A stretch of 64,000 bases of DNA from a virus, in the IMG/VR virus record IMGVR_UViG_3300025695_000006, positions 1 to 64,000 of that record; one strand, written 5' to 3'. Under the pieces are notes generated by a model. That model had not been told where the DNA came from and ran no database searches. It saw nothing but the letters and a program-made list of their open reading frames with translations. Made by a program: the position numbers and the translations under genes. Positions 21,001 to 29,474 of the stretch are shown one piece after another; positions within the stretch are counted from its first letter, which is position 1; each line of letters opens with the position of its first letter.

Positions 21001-23889
21001 AGAGACGTCTTCAACGCCTGGTTCTGAATAAAAACCTACAGTACCATTTTTAGTTGTTATTTCTGTGGTTAATCTGGCCGCACTTGTTACTTGGTTACCG
21101 TTAGTGTCTGTAAGTAACTTAAAAATCTTTTCAGTAGCCGTACCCATATAGGTTTGGTCATTTGAGGGGTCGTAATCATTACTTTTTCTTAATCTGTTGT
21201 ATGTTAGTTTACCGCTACCTACAGATAGTTCAGGTATGTAGTCTGGGCTGTACTTGTTTAAAGTTAGGTTAGAGAAAGTCATGAACCTTTGTCCTAAACC
21301 AGTACTCCTTAACCTTTCTTCATCTCTAGAGTCTAGTTTATTATCTGAATCATAATCGCTTTGTCCTGTCGGTAATAATAAAACTGAATCATCTGAGAAG
21401 AAAGCTGAAGCTAATCCCCCTAGACCACTAACGTCTGAAACGAAACTAGCTAGTTTACCTAAACCACCTTTAAATGTTGTTATGTCGGAATTACCTCTTT
21501 CTAATATAGATGAAGGGTTTTTTAACGCTTCGGCTATTTTTAATGGGTTTGTTAACATTTCGTCGAATGTTACTAACCCTAATGCTTCGGCAGCTAATTT
21601 AGATGCTAATCTAGCTTCTAAATGGAATTTTAATTCAATAGCACCTATCTGTGCTAGTAATGTATCATTTTTTAAACCTGGTTCTGTTAATAGATTTGCG
21701 ATATTTAGATCTTCTCCTAATAAAGCACTTAAAGGTGTTGATGCGGTTGGTGTATTTAAAAAATCACCTAATACTAATTCTGTTGGGTCCGCATTATTTA
21801 ATTTGTCCTCCGTTAAATAAGGGTTTTGAGGTGTGTTTGGTGATTGATTTAAAATTAAGTCAGCTAATATATCGTACACAACCGTAGATTCTGGTTGATA
21901 TAGGTTTTTAGCGTTAGCATTTATGTATTGTAGTTGTAAAGGGGTTAATTCGTTTTGGTTTTGTACTATGTAGTTGTTAACTATAGTGTCTGCACCTACA
22001 GGTATAGTACCTGGGTTGGATAATGTATATGAATCAGTAGCATCGTTAGGGTCTTTAACCATATTTAAACCTAATAAACTTATTCTTAATGGAGCTGCGT
22101 CAGTTTGAACGTCTCCAGGGTTTAAGTTAGTGAATGTGTTAATGGTTGTGTTTGTACCTCTACCCGCTAAATACTGAGCTGTTAATGTAGCATTAGCTGT
22201 TAATGTACCTATACCAGTAGTTATATCTGTTGGGGTTGCCAAAGACATATTTAAGTTCATGGTTCTTGGGATTACAGCTTCTGTATCTACATCTCCAGGG
22301 TTTATTACATTAAAATCGTTAACTACTGTCGGTGTACCTCTACCAGCTAAATATTGTGCTGCAAATGTACCACTAAGGTTTAATACACCACTTGTTATAT
22401 CTAAAGGTGTGTTTAAACTCTTATTTAAATTTAATGTTCTAGGTGTTAACGCGTCTGTTAATACATTACCTGGGTTAGCGTTTAGGTAGTCATTAATTAC
22501 GGTATCTAAACCTCTACCAGCTAAATATTGTGCTGCTAAAGAACCGCTTAAACTAGTAACGCCAGCCGTTATATCCAATGGAGTGTTTAATGTTCTATTG
22601 AAATTGGCTGTTCTTGGTGATAATGAGTCTGTAACCACATCACCAGGGTTTGTGTTTATATAGTCGTTTATAACACTAAATGCGCCTCTACCTGATAAGT
22701 ACTGAGCCGCAAAAGCACCACTTAATGTCCCTACTCCGCTTGATATGTCCGATGGTGTGTTTAAGGCTCTGGCAAAGTTCATTGCTCTTGGAGTAACCGC
22801 ATCGGTTAATACGTCACCAGGGTTTGTATTTGGTACCGTGTTTATAGGGGCGATAGTTCCTCTGCCAGCTAAATATTGTGCTGCTAAAGACCCACTTAAC
22901 GTCCCTACCCCACTGGTTATATCTGATGGTGTATTTAATGTTTGTGCAAAATTTAATGTTCTAGGTGATATAGCGTCTGTTAAAACGTCTCCAGGATTAT
23001 TAACTATAAAGTCATTTATAACACTAAACGAACCTCTTCCAGATAGATACTGAGAGGCTATAGCTGAAGTTGGTGATAAGTCGTTAACCCCAGCTGTTAT
23101 ATCTGATGGGGTGTTTAAGTTTCTAGCTAAATCTAAATTTCTGGGTGATACCGCATCGGTTAATACATCACCAGGGTTTAAAACATTAAAGTCGTTTATA
23201 ATACTAAATGAACCTCTTCCAGATAAATATTGTGACGCTAATGTTGTATTTGGTGATAAATTATTTACACCAGAAGTTATATCCGATGGTGTGTTTAGGT
23301 TTTTAGCTAAATCTAAATTTCTAGGTGATACTGCATCAGTTAATACATCCCCAGGGTTTACGACATTAAAATCATTTATGACGCTAAACGCACCTCTTCC
23401 AGATAGATATTGTGATGCTAATGTTGTATTTGGTGATAAATTATTTACACCAGAAGTTATATCCGATGGTGTGTTTAGGTTTTTACCTATGTCTGTAGTT
23501 CTAGGTGATACCGCATCGGTTAATACATCACCAGGGTTTAAGTTAGTAAAATCATTTATAATCGTTAATTCACCTTTGCTATTTAACATATTAGCGGTGT
23601 ACTGTTGGTTACTATTTAAATCATCTAAACCAGTTGTTATATCATTAGGTGTATTAAGTGTCCTACTTAAGTTAGATTTTCTGGCGGATATACCGTCAGT
23701 GTCTACGTCACCTGGATTTAATACTTTATAATCGTTTATAAGTGCATATTGACCTAAGGAGCTTAGGTATGCGTTAACCGTTACTGAATTTGTTAGGTTC
23801 GCTAAACCAGTTACAACATCAGGTGTTGATTTTAAATTAAACTTTAGAATTTCATCTCTGAATTCTGCTGAAGTGTTTTTAAGACCCAT
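15091..23889 (-). CDS. Giant baseplate/tail structural protein with ten N-terminal repeats and OmpA-like segment
   Basis: 2932 residues. Residues about 20-620 contain ten copies of a 54-60-residue unit whose core is LNTPSDITSGV, ASQYLSGRG, then NPGDVLTDAVSPR. Around residue 1215-1255 it has MWFPPYNMRF and FLGRPEPIYTYNNTERSG, a pattern seen in baseplate/LysM-type proteins of contractile systems. Around 1485-1530, MQINVVAHASPSAP followed by YNDKLASRRFVSVIKWFI matches the OmpA C-terminal peptidoglycan-binding pattern (NxxLSxxRAxxV). Near 1775-1810 is GIGVQPMIAKVSVNFKYIGG. A short TSG-rich linker lies near 2630-2655. It follows the tape-measure genes and precedes gp53, so it is part of the baseplate or distal tail. 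The function of the repeats is unknown. Confidence 0.7.
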   Translation of the reverse strand: MGLKNTSAEFRDEILKFNLKSTPDVVTGLANLTNSVTVNAYLSSLGQYALINDYKVLNPGDVDTDGISARKSNLSRTLNTPNDITTGLDDLNSNQQYTANMLNSKGELTIINDFTNLNPGDVLTDAVSPRTTDIGKNLNTPSDITSGVNNLSPNTTLASQYLSGRGAFSVINDFNVVNPGDVLTDAVSPRNLDLAKNLNTPSDITSGVNNLSPNTTLASQYLSGRGSFSIINDFNVLNPGDVLTDAVSPRNLDLARNLNTPSDITAGVNDLSPTSAIASQYLSGRGSFSVINDFIVNNPGDVLTDAISPRTLNFAQTLNTPSDITSGVGTLSGSLAAQYLAGRGTIAPINTVPNTNPGDVLTDAVTPRAMNFARALNTPSDISSGVGTLSGAFAAQYLSGRGAFSVINDYINTNPGDVVTDSLSPRTANFNRTLNTPLDITAGVTSLSGSLAAQYLAGRGLDTVINDYLNANPGNVLTDALTPRTLNLNKSLNTPLDITSGVLNLSGTFAAQYLAGRGTPTVVNDFNVINPGDVDTEAVIPRTMNLNMSLATPTDITTGIGTLTANATLTAQYLAGRGTNTTINTFTNLNPGDVQTDAAPLRISLLGLNMVKDPNDATDSYTLSNPGTIPVGADTIVNNYIVQNQNELTPLQLQYINANAKNLYQPESTVVYDILADLILNQSPNTPQNPYLTEDKLNNADPTELVLGDFLNTPTASTPLSALLGEDLNIANLLTEPGLKNDTLLAQIGAIELKFHLEARLASKLAAEALGLVTFDEMLTNPLKIAEALKNPSSILERGNSDITTFKGGLGKLASFVSDVSGLGGLASAFFSDDSVLLLPTGQSDYDSDNKLDSRDEERLRSTGLGQRFMTFSNLTLNKYSPDYIPELSVGSGKLTYNRLRKSNDYDPSNDQTYMGTATEKIFKLLTDTNGNQVTSAARLTTEITTKNGTVGFYSEPGVEDVSKYGSKQTSFIWRGTTREKYWDPTLGGFFDGGSSGAGSQDFNWDESLENENLSKFKQFRGSSIMAKTQELLNNSDVNVVSRSIDQTKTKFYDGYNFSAKGSGVISPFKTPRLNKNEEVIGYDYLVPGLDAAGNRVDKKLYDEVELCRTWTKAKPFSKVTDLIRWKELNRKERNSVLDRYGNLNIHPSALNVNEGYGRLGDGLGDAVVEGFGEKRARKYMFSLENLAWRDSQPFTDLPPCEKGSNGGRIMWFPPYNMRFTDDTNTNWTSHQFLGRPEPIYTYNNTERSGTLSWDIVVDHPSILNLLVSKEFASITDGEVDELLAAFWAGCLEYDIFELARIWGVFTDSDIEYFKKVISDLDVRLPNDKIRKSVESSGSFQSTAVDIEGTEVETPIVPKYNLFFENDIPLRKYKEETFEVKGYDEYFEVYSGLAKMKDTTDPIYQQNHRYERAKAGGSQVIAKEENWVRYDQTIGLKAIEGSKYFFEKDRETYRKISYGYQEQYESIKSENSNLAAESFDNVKDYNMQINVVAHASPSAPGQSITKIKDYNDKLASRRFVSVIKWFITDVLSNERIICSNSEGVKITKSNVDSLFTEIESTNYVIIYRQDTNQLVSKQEIIFFLDTSNSGLGLTAEDVFTGEEFISNFGKPSTYNGVPYYKVAYGSNDTYYMVGTYDDYDKITEGGFKVEGVTIDKQFIGTLLNIKNGANGKQIRVPLTEADLICGNLSPQASFCRRVGISTELRKRNIKIERTLPSKEKPPLVTEAKNVQTNVTKREIAQRILGKLLTECDYFEFLSEEAPIVYDSLKQKLKYFTPAFHSMTPEGLNARLTFLQQCMRPGETIQKPKGNYSCDAKNTSFGRPPVCVLRIGDFYHTKIILNNLNISYDPLVFDLNPEGIGVQPMIAKVSVNFKYIGGQGLRRYVDELQTALSFNYYANTDVYDERTFANTDQRERDLINLEEDFFAQNSLDLIPIVKKAELITPSTENLEIPVGTIGVISKRLLPKLAGGTYYNDLIRAQAYDPSVTSYNEESCVIWQGQYYVRNNIKIVDSTEPSNPDPTNTKYWTEIDHSNFGEFSFREEYGRNYMQRYEIKYDGLFSELYQTFGEYTNSLVLGSATELTVKEDGFSLVDFKQESPISSESKPYRVLVDMLNGKNYQSKISENKEDIINSIIYSSSTSEEDSTSDSINRVSGDTLNDGVTYAEIFNNIAKSKRYIELGNLFNKQKDNYFKGVYKFEALKLHLHPQEYMFKVGDGLGLPYNFTAKSSEALGDNGSSTKFHPGNLTNGYTNNRSDAYSETGGIYFKETTISNKIYKDIMDNFAKEFKTKIALNTLAIWDKNLEPSLNTFNNFYTDLDDSHRIAFRSYLNNEFNNYYSMLTKHIEENNKYVKDKVAKMGVIIAGLSLPTYGYDVRKTKDGRNQLYEVIPNGKELNTGSEEIFGYDPYTEYKTLGYFGAEKLKFYEVDNLYKRAAELNWNSGSTLRLEDYLSLGNGLYFFKQQVNSYSSSDYFDDYTWTEVEYERNMDRISKEFGYDDRFSLPYQYNFENYLPKSIELSSRTDIKNSGKSYFFDTPFSFNPGQYGTSTTKETTANDLVMRNPQGDVISVSDNSFKTGDYKMKYVWEKLNYELFDFSNKTIDLMMSDELESRLKDLDLTYTPEYEFNEQLNDFTITGATSGATSGTTSGTTSGTTEMSKLLFYYGDNKKPSERLTDLNYYMFNDVSSELGDTLDSLNKKIVYEFVVNDAFVSALPEANKKEIYLNIVGEIGSGNTIKMSAMLETVFLEFIHELFKNKARHTEALDAIFSDPSVPTNIKSNVKKSRTYIERKKKRIRKTLDDTFNLFGKFIDASKEDMTNLFNYNNESIEKTCKNINENLFENTSTTLITAGEINNKLTKGGTEDYTLLMRETSKLDPTIVKNLDIFTNHKEKLIINSTSTLEPKEEIKEKTTKLNQLVEKYPEVYKKPEEDESEG
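15934..16000 (-). repeat. 12-bp tandem repeat encoding (TSG-T/A) linker
   Basis: The plus strand shows about five consecutive copies of a 12-bp unit around ACCAGATGTTGT (two of them with GCACCAGATGTT), translated on the minus strand as repeated GATS/GTTS within the 2932-residue protein. Copy number could change by slippage without disturbing the frame, which would vary linker length. Confidence 0.85.
22040..23840 (-). repeat. Ten coding tandem repeats of about 165-180 bp
   Basis: Each unit encodes one copy of the LNTPSDITSG...NPGDVLTDAVSPR module of the giant baseplate protein. The central copies (about 23060-23520) are nearly identical at DNA level and the outer copies have diverged, which is expected if the array grows and shrinks by recombination. 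The open frames on the opposite strand in this interval are by-products of the repeats. Confidence 0.85.
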
Positions 23890-23929
23890 ATCTTATTTAT
23901 ATCTTTAATTGTCTTTAATTCTAATAACT

Positions 23930-26695
23930 TTATATGTCGTTAATTGGTGCTACACCAAAATCAACTACATAATTAGCACTACCAAATTCGGTTTTGGCCA
24001 TTGTAGCCTCTATATATTTACCGAACATTTGTGGATCAGCGTCATAAAGTTGTTTAGCTGTTATATTTTTAATTCCGTTTGGTGTATCATGTTCTATTGT
24101 ACCTGATACGTTTACGGTCATTGTTGACGTACTGTTATTATTAGATGAATAGGTGTTTCTTGCCGCCATTTCGTCTATAAAAGCTACCGCATCGCCTGGG
24201 GAACCTTTTATTAACCTACCGTTTGAGTAGACCATAGCATCCTTTACGGGTTCTTCAGGTATGTGTCGGAGGTCCGATAAAGATTCTGCGTTATAACCCT
24301 CTTTCGTTCTAAGTTTATCTCTTAGTTCCATCTCGTATGAGTTGTTATCTGCGTTAGTTGAAACAAGCCCTGTTATGGCATCGGTCATTTGTGCCCCAGA
24401 TAATTGTAGTGATATCCTAGCTTGTCTTTGCCAATCTTCGGTATCCGCACCTACTAAATAACCTACCCCAGACATAAGACTGTAAGCTGTACCTTCGAGC
24501 ATATTTAAAACCCCAGAAGCAGTTCTTGTAAAAAAATTATTACTGCTTTCAGATTGACTTAAGCTTTTTGCTGCCTGGTCCATTAGTTTGTTGGCCGATT
24601 CTCTACCACCAGCCATTGCTACAGTTCCCTTTACTACGTTACCGTCGGAATCTCTGAACGATTGACCTATTAATTGTTGACCAGCGCTGTTTAGGGAATC
24701 ACCAACTAAAGGTAGGTCTTTTAATGAGGTAAATATGTTTCCGAAGATGTATTGTACGTATGGTAGTATCGTGTTAGCCATGAACTTAATCATACTTTGC
24801 ATCACATTTTGTATTTTTGTGAAGAACGGACCTTCTCCATCCATCATTTTTTTTGAGCTGTCTAAGAATTCATTAAAATCATTTAGGAAGAAATTTAAAC
24901 CTGTGGATAAAACACCTCCTGGTGCAAAAGCTGAATCTATAAAGGGTATCATCTGGTCAGATATTGCTGAACCTAAATCCTCTATCTTCTTTAAAGTACC
25001 TTCGTCTTCTAAGAATCTAGTTAAATTTGTGAATAATGGTGTTAATCCTATGGCGAATCTATCTAAAACAATAGCAAACCTTTGACTTAAATTTAATCTT
25101 TCTTGGGCGGCATTTTCGTTTGCTCTTCTAGCTGATAATATATTTTGTAATTGATCTTCGTTAGTTATACTGCTAACTAATTTACTAACACCGTTAGGCA
25201 TTTTTATTTCATATTTCCCACCCTTGTTCATTGTTATTAGGTTGGATAATGATTGTTTATCATCTTCACTAAAATTTATTAGTGAACCAGATGATTCACT
25301 TAAACTCATTAATTTGTCAGATGTTTTAGCCTGTTCTATAACAGCATTAGCTATTTGATCAAAATTTTGACCTAGAGCTTCAGCCTGCTCTTTTAATATC
25401 TGACGTTGGGCTGGTGGTATGATGAATTGATTGTTTTTGTTCTTAACAGCTAAGTTTCTTGCACTATCTATTAATTTTTCAGCCATACCATCGGCATTGT
25501 TCATTGAGTCGTACATTAACGAGGCTGGGTCTCCAAATTGTTGGGCCATCTCACCACCTAATACTTGTATTTTTGCAGCCGCCTCAACAGCCTTTTCTGG
25601 ACTGAAGAATGCGTCTTTAAACGATTTAATTGATTCGGCTAGATTAAACCTTAAAGATTGTGATTTTGCTGCTAATTTAGTTAAATCCTCAACACTTCTA
25701 CCAAAAGCACTACCAGTTAGATTTTTAACTACGTCTGTAGTTGTTTTTAATAACTTAGTTTGGTTTATATTAAACTTAGCTGCTACATTCCTGCCTTTAT
25801 CAGCCGTTTTCATTGTAGTTTTCATTGAATAACCTAAGTTATCAAATTCACTAACCATTTCAGTAACACCTTTAACACCTAAGCCAGTACTGTACCCTAG
25901 TTTAACTATGTCTTCTATCTCACTATTACTAAATAAACGATTTTTACCAGTGTTATTACTGAACTCGTTTATGATGTTTGCTATGTCCTCTATTTTACCT
26001 CCGTAACCAGCTATATCGTTGTATAGTTGGGGCATGTTATTCATTAAACCCCTATACTCTTTGTTGGTTAACCCTATATCAGCAGAGAGGCCTCCAACGG
26101 CTGACTGCATGTTTAAGAACATTTTCCAGGCTTTCTCTATAGGGAATATGGTTTTAAATATAGCGGTACCTATTGATAGCGCCATTTTAAATATACCACT
26201 TAATGGACTTAATAGGTTTCCAGCTATATTACCTATATTACTAACACCAGCCATAACACCACCTAGTTTACTACTAGCTTTCTTGGCCATTTTGTAATTA
26301 ACGTCAGCTATTTCTTTTTCTACTTTAGCTTGTTTAATTTTATTAGATAGGTGTATTTTCTGTTCTTTAGATAGTTCTTTAGATAACTTTTTTTCAATAT
26401 CACCCATTCTTTTGATGGCTTTATCTTGTTTAGCTAGATCTTTCTTAACCTTTTTTAGATTATTAGCATCATCTATTTTACCTTTAGCCCATCTTTTAAT
26501 ATTTTTACCTATAGTTTCAGATTTTAAATCCCATTTAAACGATTCCTCTTTTTTAGAAATAATAGCTTCATGCATGTTTAACATGCGGTTCATTTGCTCT
26601 TCTTGTTTAGCTCCGTCTATTATACCCTCTTTCCTAGCCTCGTTTAGAGCCTTTGAAGCGTTGAGTATGTCTTTCATGAAATCACCTTGTGCCAT
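23930..26695 (-). CDS. Tape-measure-like protein (paralog 2)
   Basis: 921 residues beginning MAQGDFMKDILNASKALNE. The first 145 residues are highly charged and helical (likely coiled coil), followed by a glycine/hydrophobic stretch (about 145-195, LGGVMAGVSNIGNIAG) that could span a membrane, then a helical body with phage tape-measure features. It is homologous to the gene immediately upstream: both share MAQGD, a GLG-type segment followed by FDNLGYSMKTT / FNNLGYSLDET, NQTKLLKTTTDVV / NQSKVLKSIDKTT, and a C-terminal GSPGDAVAFI / GKKGDALNYI motif. Tape measures set tail length and may form a channel on infection. A TATTTATA motif lies 28 nt upstream. Which paralog is the length ruler cannot be told from sequence. 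Confidence 0.7.
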   Translation of the reverse strand: MAQGDFMKDILNASKALNEARKEGIIDGAKQEEQMNRMLNMHEAIISKKEESFKWDLKSETIGKNIKRWAKGKIDDANNLKKVKKDLAKQDKAIKRMGDIEKKLSKELSKEQKIHLSNKIKQAKVEKEIADVNYKMAKKASSKLGGVMAGVSNIGNIAGNLLSPLSGIFKMALSIGTAIFKTIFPIEKAWKMFLNMQSAVGGLSADIGLTNKEYRGLMNNMPQLYNDIAGYGGKIEDIANIINEFSNNTGKNRLFSNSEIEDIVKLGYSTGLGVKGVTEMVSEFDNLGYSMKTTMKTADKGRNVAAKFNINQTKLLKTTTDVVKNLTGSAFGRSVEDLTKLAAKSQSLRFNLAESIKSFKDAFFSPEKAVEAAAKIQVLGGEMAQQFGDPASLMYDSMNNADGMAEKLIDSARNLAVKNKNNQFIIPPAQRQILKEQAEALGQNFDQIANAVIEQAKTSDKLMSLSESSGSLINFSEDDKQSLSNLITMNKGGKYEIKMPNGVSKLVSSITNEDQLQNILSARRANENAAQERLNLSQRFAIVLDRFAIGLTPLFTNLTRFLEDEGTLKKIEDLGSAISDQMIPFIDSAFAPGGVLSTGLNFFLNDFNEFLDSSKKMMDGEGPFFTKIQNVMQSMIKFMANTILPYVQYIFGNIFTSLKDLPLVGDSLNSAGQQLIGQSFRDSDGNVVKGTVAMAGGRESANKLMDQAAKSLSQSESSNNFFTRTASGVLNMLEGTAYSLMSGVGYLVGADTEDWQRQARISLQLSGAQMTDAITGLVSTNADNNSYEMELRDKLRTKEGYNAESLSDLRHIPEEPVKDAMVYSNGRLIKGSPGDAVAFIDEMAARNTYSSNNNSTSTMTVNVSGTIEHDTPNGIKNITAKQLYDADPQMFGKYIEATMAKTEFGSANYVVDFGVAPINDI

Positions 26696-26723
26696 ATATT
26701 AAATTTAGTGTATATCTCTTAAG

Positions 26724-26731
26724 TATAAATA
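26724..26731 (-). promoter_or_regulatory. TATTTATA motif upstream of tape-measure paralog 2 (late promoter candidate)
   Basis: The minus strand reads TATTTATA with 28 nt to the ATG at 26695. It lies in the 62-nt gap between the two paralogs, so the second copy may have its own late promoter. Confidence 0.4.
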
Positions 26732-26757
26732 CAAAAGAAATTGTTTTATAGTTATCA

Positions 26758-29466
26758 TTAACTTAAATTATTTATCATTTGTTGTAGTACCATTTTAGAT
26801 GACATAATAACGGTGTCATCAACGGTTTTACTGTCTACTGACAAGTTATTATATTTATTTAGTATCCTACCACTTAATACTATATTAACTTTTCTGTGTC
26901 CGCTAGCATTAAATCCGTTAGACAAACTGTTAATATAGTTTAGTGCGTCACCTTTTTTACCTTTATAGGCAGAGCCGTCTGGTCTAATGACAAGATCTTG
27001 GGCTGTTTCTACCGAATAATCCTTCTGCGAATCTATACCAGCATTTACTGCGTCTAGAGCCATACTCCCTGCTGTACCTGCTCCTGGTAATGTGGATAAT
27101 ACACCAGAAGCTAAAGCCATACCTGCTTGACCAAAGTTACCCTCTATAGCATAACTAAAGGTATCCCAAAGGCCTATAGCAAGACCTACTAATGGTATTC
27201 TTTTAGCTATATTTTTAGCACCCGTTTTTGCTAATGATTTACTAATTTTTTTACCAGAAGCTCTAACCCCTGCTCCGACCGCGTTAGATGTCAAGTCTGC
27301 CTCACCATATAATTCGTTGTGTTTTTCTATAGTTTTTTTAAGTGTTTCTAAATTGTTTTCATAAAACTTGGTACCTTTTGATTTTTCTAGACCTTTTTTT
27401 TGTAGCTCTACACCACCCTTCATTAAACTTCTACTTTTAACCGCACCTTTCGTACCTTTCTCTATACCTATACCTAATTTCTGTATGGCTATACCTGAGT
27501 AATACTCTAAGGGTCCTACTAGGTATTTAATTAAATTATCGGTTATAATATCTTTACTATCTATTAATATTTTTGAAAACCCTTTATCTGGGTCTTGCCA
27601 TACCATGATTAAATCAGTTATGATAGAATTAAAAGTTTTTAGTATATCTCTTACCGTTGAACCGAGTTCGTTAGAAAAACCATCGTTAATGAATTTAATC
27701 ATTTCTGATGATATAGCTTTAACTGTTTTGTCTAGGTTATTTATAGTATCGTTTTCTGTGAAGTGTCTGTTTAACGCAACGAATATTTTGGAGAACCCTA
27801 TCATAAACCTATCCGATGCTATACCTATCCTTTCCGATAAGTTTTTCCTCATTAAGGCCGATTCTTTGTTTACCCTGTCCTGGTTTATGGTTTTTAATAT
27901 ACTTACATTACTAGGTATTTCTGATAATTTTTTTGTCATTCCGTTAGATAATCTCATACTGTAAGATCCGTCCTCGTTTAAAGTCATTAGATTTTTAAGT
28001 AATTCAGCTTTGTCTTCACCTATATTAAGTTCTAATATACCTCTATTCTCTAGAGCTTTTAGTTTATCTAGGTCCTTACCTTGTTCTATCGCAACATTAA
28101 ATAATTCTTCTGAGTCGTGTCCTAATATACTAGCCATATTTCTTATGATCTCACGATCTTCTGGAGCTATATCGAAACCGTTTTTACCTTTAAACGCTTT
28201 ACCTTTTAATGATTCTATAAGGTCTGCGGTTAATTGTTCTGGTTCTAATATACTTTTAGCCATTAAAGTAAAGGGGTGCCCAAAATAAAACCCGAATTTA
28301 CCACCTAGTAGTCTAGCTTTAGCTGCTATATCTACAGCTATTTCTGGGTTTCTAAACGCATCAGCAAAATTTTTAACCGAATTACCCACGTCTAACCTCA
28401 TTTTTTCGGCTTTTAATACTAAGCTGGTCATTCCTTTAAGTCCTATACTTATACCAAAACCAGTTAACGCTACTGTTGTTTTATCTATACTTTTTAATAC
28501 CTTTGATTGGTTTAGGTTTAAGCTCATAGCTTTACCTCTAACGTATTTAGTAAAATCTAAAGTTTCATCTAATGAATAACCTAAGTTGTTAAAATTACCA
28601 ACTAGTTCAGCAGCACCTTCTGCACCTAGTGACGTACCTAAACCTAGTTCTAATATACTTTCGTACTCTTTACCAGTAAATAACCTATTTCTGTTAGTTA
28701 CGTCACTAAATTTAGTAAAAACTTTACCTATATCTTCCAGGCTACCACCAACATTTAAAACGTTTAGCATGATTGAAGGTAGGTCTTCTAACATTTTTTT
28801 TGACTCGGAGGCTATTAACCCAGAATCAGCAGCTATATTACCAGATAAACTTTGTATCTTTAAGAAAAAATTATAAGCTCCTTTAATAAGATTAAGTCTA
28901 GCCATACCTAATTTCTTAAGTATATCCTTAGTAACACCAAATATAGCTTTTGCGGCACCTACTATTGCTTCACCTGCCACCATAGCTATAATAACTAGTG
29001 GGTGACCTCCTTTTAATGATTTACCTATACCACCAGCAGATTTAGCTGTCTCTTTAGCTATTTTTTCATCAACCTCGTTAAGTTCTTTTGTAGTCTCTAG
29101 CTCAGTCCTTCTTTTTTTTAATAATTTAGCTAAATCTTTATCACCTTTTTTATTAGCTTCTTTTTCTTCTTCTCTGTAATCGCTTATTTTTTTAGTTAAC
29201 TCGGATTGCTCTTTTTTGTACCTATTTTTTTTCTCACGTTCTTTTGATAAATTTTTATAAACCTTTTTAAAGTATTTAAGTAAAGTCTCCTCTTTTAAGT
29301 CAAGTTTGTAATATTCTTTCCTTCTGTTAACTGAATCTATAGCATCATCCAACGAATCTTTTAAAAAGTTGTTTCTAGTGTAATTACTTATACTACCTTT
29401 TTTATTTAGTTCGTTTATTCTCTCTTGAGCTTTTACAAAAGCTGATGTTATATCTCCTTGAGCCAT
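26758..29466 (-). CDS. Tape-measure-like protein (paralog 1)
   Basis: 902 residues beginning MAQGDITSAFVKAQERINEL. Residues 30-140 are strongly charged (repeated K, E, R) and predicted coiled coil, followed by a hydrophobic stretch HPLVIIAMVAGEAIVGAAKAI (split here by a glycine-rich turn) at about 155-180. A second hydrophobic region near 790-850 (IGLWDTFSYAIEGNFG, then glycine/alanine-rich ALASGVLSTLPGAG) fits a membrane-active tape measure. It aligns end to end with the 921-residue downstream gene. The preceding gene ends 8 nt upstream and the chaperone pair lies just before that, which is the usual place for a tape measure. If tail length scales at about 1.5 angstrom per residue, about 900 residues would suit a tail of some 130 nm, which is an estimate only. 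Confidence 0.7.
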   Translation of the reverse strand: MAQGDITSAFVKAQERINELNKKGSISNYTRNNFLKDSLDDAIDSVNRRKEYYKLDLKEETLLKYFKKVYKNLSKEREKKNRYKKEQSELTKKISDYREEEKEANKKGDKDLAKLLKKRRTELETTKELNEVDEKIAKETAKSAGGIGKSLKGGHPLVIIAMVAGEAIVGAAKAIFGVTKDILKKLGMARLNLIKGAYNFFLKIQSLSGNIAADSGLIASESKKMLEDLPSIMLNVLNVGGSLEDIGKVFTKFSDVTNRNRLFTGKEYESILELGLGTSLGAEGAAELVGNFNNLGYSLDETLDFTKYVRGKAMSLNLNQSKVLKSIDKTTVALTGFGISIGLKGMTSLVLKAEKMRLDVGNSVKNFADAFRNPEIAVDIAAKARLLGGKFGFYFGHPFTLMAKSILEPEQLTADLIESLKGKAFKGKNGFDIAPEDREIIRNMASILGHDSEELFNVAIEQGKDLDKLKALENRGILELNIGEDKAELLKNLMTLNEDGSYSMRLSNGMTKKLSEIPSNVSILKTINQDRVNKESALMRKNLSERIGIASDRFMIGFSKIFVALNRHFTENDTINNLDKTVKAISSEMIKFINDGFSNELGSTVRDILKTFNSIITDLIMVWQDPDKGFSKILIDSKDIITDNLIKYLVGPLEYYSGIAIQKLGIGIEKGTKGAVKSRSLMKGGVELQKKGLEKSKGTKFYENNLETLKKTIEKHNELYGEADLTSNAVGAGVRASGKKISKSLAKTGAKNIAKRIPLVGLAIGLWDTFSYAIEGNFGQAGMALASGVLSTLPGAGTAGSMALDAVNAGIDSQKDYSVETAQDLVIRPDGSAYKGKKGDALNYINSLSNGFNASGHRKVNIVLSGRILNKYNNLSVDSKTVDDTVIMSSKMVLQQMINNLS

Positions 29467-29474
29467 TTAATTAA

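Noticed and set aside
22259-23731. Series of plus-strand open frames in the repeat array
   Set aside because: They mirror the minus-strand repeats of the giant baseplate protein; their translations are just the antisense of the LNTPSDITSG module and have no leaders of their own.
22040-23840. CRISPR-like regular spacing
   Set aside because: The repeats are long, coding and contiguous with the baseplate frame, with no unique spacers and no cas genes nearby.
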